A DNA stretch of 64,000 bases, from positions 228,036-292,035 of the forward strand of contig RXID01014318.1 of assembly GCA_005019695.1 (NCBI GenBank), written 5' to 3'. Source of the stretch: Trichopus zeylanicus subsp. travancoricus (taxonomy: Eukaryota > Streptophyta > Magnoliopsida > Dioscoreales > Dioscoreaceae). The notes beneath the pieces were generated by a model. The model had not been told where the DNA came from. It did no database searches and worked only from the letters and a program-made list of their open reading frames with translations. The position numbers and the translations under genes were made by a program. Shown piece after piece: positions 60,857-64,000 of this stretch (its first letter is position 1; each line of letters begins with the position of its first letter).

Positions 60857-61084
60857 TTATAAAAATTCTACTTTTTATTGTCGTTTTTGTCCAACTAATC
60901 TACAACCAACACAAGTAATAAGATCATTATCGGTCTAGCCAGGTCCTAAAGGGCAAGACTCCAATATTAAAGTCAAATATAATTTTTACTCGCATAAAAG
61001 GAAAAAATTTGAACTTTTTTTTTAAAATAAAAAATAGGTCGTACAATGATAATTCACAAATGGAATGGTGTAGGTCGGACAGCT

Positions 61085-61215
61085 CTGTTATCTTATAGTT
61101 TGATGGTTGCCTGAGGAGCTTGTAACTTACCTAGGTTTGTCCTTGATCCACGGAGTTCGATTCACATAGATCGCTCCCTTGGCTCCGACGAGGGAGAATT
61201 GTTAATACATCACCT
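61085..61215. repeat. Possible SINE-like fragment
   Basis: tttgatggttgcctgagga followed about 50 bases later by ggagttcgattcaca resembles A and B box spacing of tRNA-derived SINEs. There is no tRNA fold and no clear tail. Weak evidence. Confidence 0.25.
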
Positions 61216-61219
61216 ATGT

Positions 61220-62810
61220 TTAAGTAATAAATAATATGCAGTGTAAAACTGACTCAATTTTTGAGTTTGTCGATTGAGCCCAACCTCCAGTGTCAGGGCT
61301 ATTTAGTTAGTAAAAAAAAAATTAATTAAAAGTGTTGACGAAGTCTGAATCTAAGATTGGCTTTGATCCTCATAATTTTTCGGGCAGTCGCCTTTTCATC
61401 TCTTGTATGGAAAAAAATATAAAGAAGATCACTGAGAACTCTTCGACAATAATCGTTCCGATACTCAAATCAGTATGAAGATTAATAATATGAAAGTGAA
61501 ATAAATAATTAGGTATTAGTTTATATATTCGCGACACCGTAATCTCAATCGAACCTCTAGTAACATTATGGCCCAAAATTCTAGATCTTTTGGGATTTGT
61601 TTTCAAATTCAGGCCTAAGGCATTTAAGTTATAACCAAATCTCATTTGGGATATATTGCCAAGAGAAACGAAGTTTAGACAACTTGGTGTAACAGTGAAT
61701 TGAGCTCCGTAGTCTTGAATCGGGGAATGAGCAACTCTGATTCATTTTTACACATGGTTCTCACCATTCCTTGATTAATCTCGGTGTTAAATTAGACCAA
61801 ATTTCCCACAGCTCGGTTTTTTTAAAAACCCCGTTCAGGGTTGGCTAATTCATCCTCGGATTTTGGCCTTGGATTCGGCTTTTGTTGATCTTACCTCGAT
61901 TTTGCACGTACCATTAGTGTGCCCCTAGTCCAAACACAGAAAAGCTAGTGCTTGAGGTTCAGGATTACTCTAAAGAAATCAAATGTCACGGAAGGAGCTT
62001 CGGTGGATCCTCGGAAGATAAGCAATCGCCTTCATTTAATACGTTGAGCTGTCTTCCATCAAGGTCGTGCGAGTTTTCGAAACGCCGCTCTTTGCTATCA
62101 ATATTGGCGACCGTCTGTTCCGGAAGAAAAGGAGTGGATAGGTGGCACGTATTCCTCCGGCTTCGCAACTCGGTTTGAATTATCGCGGCTTTCGTGCGCA
62201 TAAGATTGATTTTGCCAAGTGTCAGCCATCACACAGTCTATCATGAGCTATAAAAACTATCACGAGGCCAGCGGTTTTACTATCCTCTTTTTTTTTTCTC
62301 AGATCCCATCTTTGATCTCTTCCTCTTTCTTCTGATGATTCCCATGGCGATGGACAAGGGAGTCGCTTCCAACGGCGCCATCTCTCCAGTGGCTTCTGCC
62401 ATGTCATCCATCACCAGTGTCGTTCTTACTATCCCGTTACAAGGACAAAAATCGCTCCGACGGTGACTTCGCCAGCAGTTACTAACACTTCCCCGGCGGC
62501 AGGCACTATGTCCGATACTGCATAATCGCTACCTGTTTTGACACACACCCAATGTTTCCAAAAACCGCACCGAACCGTCGATTGAACCGGATTTAACCGA
62601 ATTAAACAGGAGCCGAACCAATTTTTGGTTCAAAATTCTATTAAATTGGGTTAAATAATTAATGGACGTGAGATTTCGTACAAGCTTGATAGAGGTTGCG
62701 CTACAGGTGCAATTTGCTCACGGAACCTACCAACTAATTGGCTCCCACCATCCAATCCATTATCGAACTCTAGTATCCAACAATGATGCACAACACCACC
62801 ACAATTTGTA
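61220..62810. other. Spacer upstream of the XTH gene
   Basis: No supported gene. A short forward frame with ATGs at 62337 and 62345 (MAMDKGVASNGAISPVASAM) has protein-like composition but ends after about 40 codons and has no known match. The rest is mixed DNA and presumed XTH promoter. Confidence 0.4.
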
Positions 62811-62812
62811 CG

Positions 62813-62819
62813 TATAAAA
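62813..62819 (+). promoter_or_regulatory. TATA box of the XTH gene
   Basis: TATAAAA, about 125 bases before the start codon at 62939, at a normal distance for a short plant leader. Assigned from sequence and position. Confidence 0.55.
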
Positions 62820-62938
62820 TGTCAATACGCTACCTAAGTCACCTTCCATTCTCGTCTCCCTCCGCCTCCTTCCCACATTAACCCCGAATGAAATCGATCA
62901 AATTAATATCGAGAGAAAAAAATTAAAGCCCGATCAAG

Positions 62939-63137
62939 ATGGGAATCGCGGTGCAGCTTGTGGCGCTGGCCGTCATCGCCGTGGCGGTATTTGCCGGCGC
63001 AGCGGCAGCGGAGGCGCGGGGATCCAATGTGACGACTCTGGCCTTCGACGAGGGCTACGCGCCGCTCTTCGGCGACGGAAACCTCATCCGTGCCGCCGAC
63101 GGCCTCTCCGTCCGCCTCCTCCTCAATCGCTACTCCG
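62939..63137 (+). CDS. XTH: Xyloglucan endotransglucosylase/hydrolase, first exon only
   Basis: Secreted wall enzyme of family GH16 that cuts and rejoins xyloglucan chains. Only the first coding exon is in the window: 62939 to the donor gtgagc at 63138, leaving one base of the next codon. An N-terminal signal peptide (residues 1 to about 26, VQLVALAVIAVAVFAGAAAA) precedes NVTTLAFDEGYAPLFGDGNL and SVRLLLNRYSG, the typical start of the XTH fold; the FDEGYxPLFGD form resembles group III members (XTH27/28 type). The catalytic HDEIDFEF motif would be in a later exon beyond 64000. The exon is very GC-rich. A 12-codon upstream frame starts at 62888. Confidence 0.85.
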
Positions 63138-64000
63138 GTGAGCTCCCGCGCTTCGCTCCTACTCAGCTTTTCTCGCCGGAAACCTCGTTTCCTTATCGGT
63201 TTGATTCATCGCACATCTTTCTCGCTTGATTGATTGCTATATTTTTTGAGCTCTTTTGTTACGCATTCTTTTCAGATATCACCAAGTGTTCCTTTTTTTC
63301 TTAAAAAATGATGTTATCTCTTAATCACTGAAAATTATCGCTTTCATGCACGTCAGCCTCCTTTGATATTCTCCGAACAAAAGCGCCGTCCAATTTTAAG
63401 CAAGAAAAGGATTGATTATTAAAGCTATTTTAGTCAAGAGTAGACAAAGTCCGTGAATTGTAGTGTGTTCATAGTTGGTGAGAAATAATTTCAATAGCAT
63501 GCGAATTATAATGAGTTCGATTTTGTGAATGTCTAAAAGCAGACATCGAACGGGGATACGTTTGAGAAAACGCACGATGAATTGGATTTCGAGAAGGTTT
63601 AGTGGAGGATGAATTGTTATCTCTCTATAAAGAATAAAAATTAATTTACCCTCAGGTTCTAATTACTCGGTAGTGGGGTTGCTGTGTATAAATATGGGTC
63701 GATTGTTAGGTCATGGGTAGTGAGCTCGAGTCATTGGCTGTTACACGAATAATGGGTGATTACATCCTTTCTCCCTTAAATTGATTTGCTCACCAAATTT
63801 AAAATGAACATATCTTAAAAAATATGGGTGTATTTAGCCTTGATGTCCTCCTCTCTCTCCCAAATGACCTCATTTGCAGAGTGATGCTGTCATAGTACTT
63901 TTACTAAAGAAATCACCTTTCTTCTCAACACATGCTCTTTTCATTCCAGAATCTGAATTGGCTGCTCCTCACAAGTGAAGTCCTCTATCAGCTGTAATTG
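63138..64000 (+). other. First intron of the XTH gene, cut by window end
   Basis: AT-rich DNA with no continuation of the XTH reading frame and no other gene. The next exon is expected to the right of the window. Confidence 0.6.

Overview
This is nuclear DNA from a flowering plant, most likely a monocot. The genes have many introns with GT-AG borders, the spacers are very AT-rich, there are many small inverted-repeat transposons, and the gene families are plant ones (4CL, CSLD, KANADI, JMJ706-type demethylase, XTH). The first exons of 4CL and XTH are much more GC-rich than their flanks, a pattern typical of monocots. I cannot name the species. There are no rRNA genes, CRISPR arrays or operons, and I found no complete tRNA gene.

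Layout, left to right. 1-2045: a cut GC-rich edge, then the 4CL promoter, which has an AC element just before a TATA-like box. 2046-5121 (+): complete 4-coumarate:CoA ligase, six exons. 6463-10785 (-): complete cellulose synthase-like D, convergent with 4CL. 11.6-17.9 kb: AT-rich spacer with inverted-repeat elements and a decayed coiled-coil/Cys-rich pseudogene near 15.1-15.5 kb. 17964-21186 (-): an SMN-like gene of six exons, with a transposon in its last (GC-AG) intron. 22.2-27.3 kb (+): leader, G-tract, 44-bp tandem array and a broken RCD1/SRO gene (WWE, PARP-like and RST parts). 32199-35749 (-): complete KANADI-type GARP factor, six exons. 37652-44530: a decayed 6.9-kb PIF/Harbinger transposon with matching ends and TAA target duplications. 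48158-55028 (-): complete JmjN/JmjC histone demethylase, eleven coding exons. 58567-60856: a long inverted repeat next to a broken sphinganine C4-hydroxylase gene; the whole block is bounded by related inverted ends. 62939-64000 (+): first exon of a xyloglucan endotransglucosylase/hydrolase, cut by the window edge.

The intact genes do not form a pathway cluster. Three act on or near the cell wall (4CL for monolignols and flavonoids, CSLD for wall glucan, XTH for xyloglucan). The other three are regulatory or RNA-related (SMN-like, KANADI, JMJ706-like). Exon borders were read by eye. For 4CL, CSLD, SMN-like, KANADI and JMJ every splice phase closes and gives an uninterrupted reading frame, which is the main support for those models.

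I found no clearly new multi-gene system. The most unusual items are the apparent capture of a hydroxylase pseudogene between related inverted ends at 58.6-60.9 kb, the roughly 350-bp-armed palindrome inside that block, the SMN-like gene with no visible Tudor domain, and the stepwise decay of the SRO gene.
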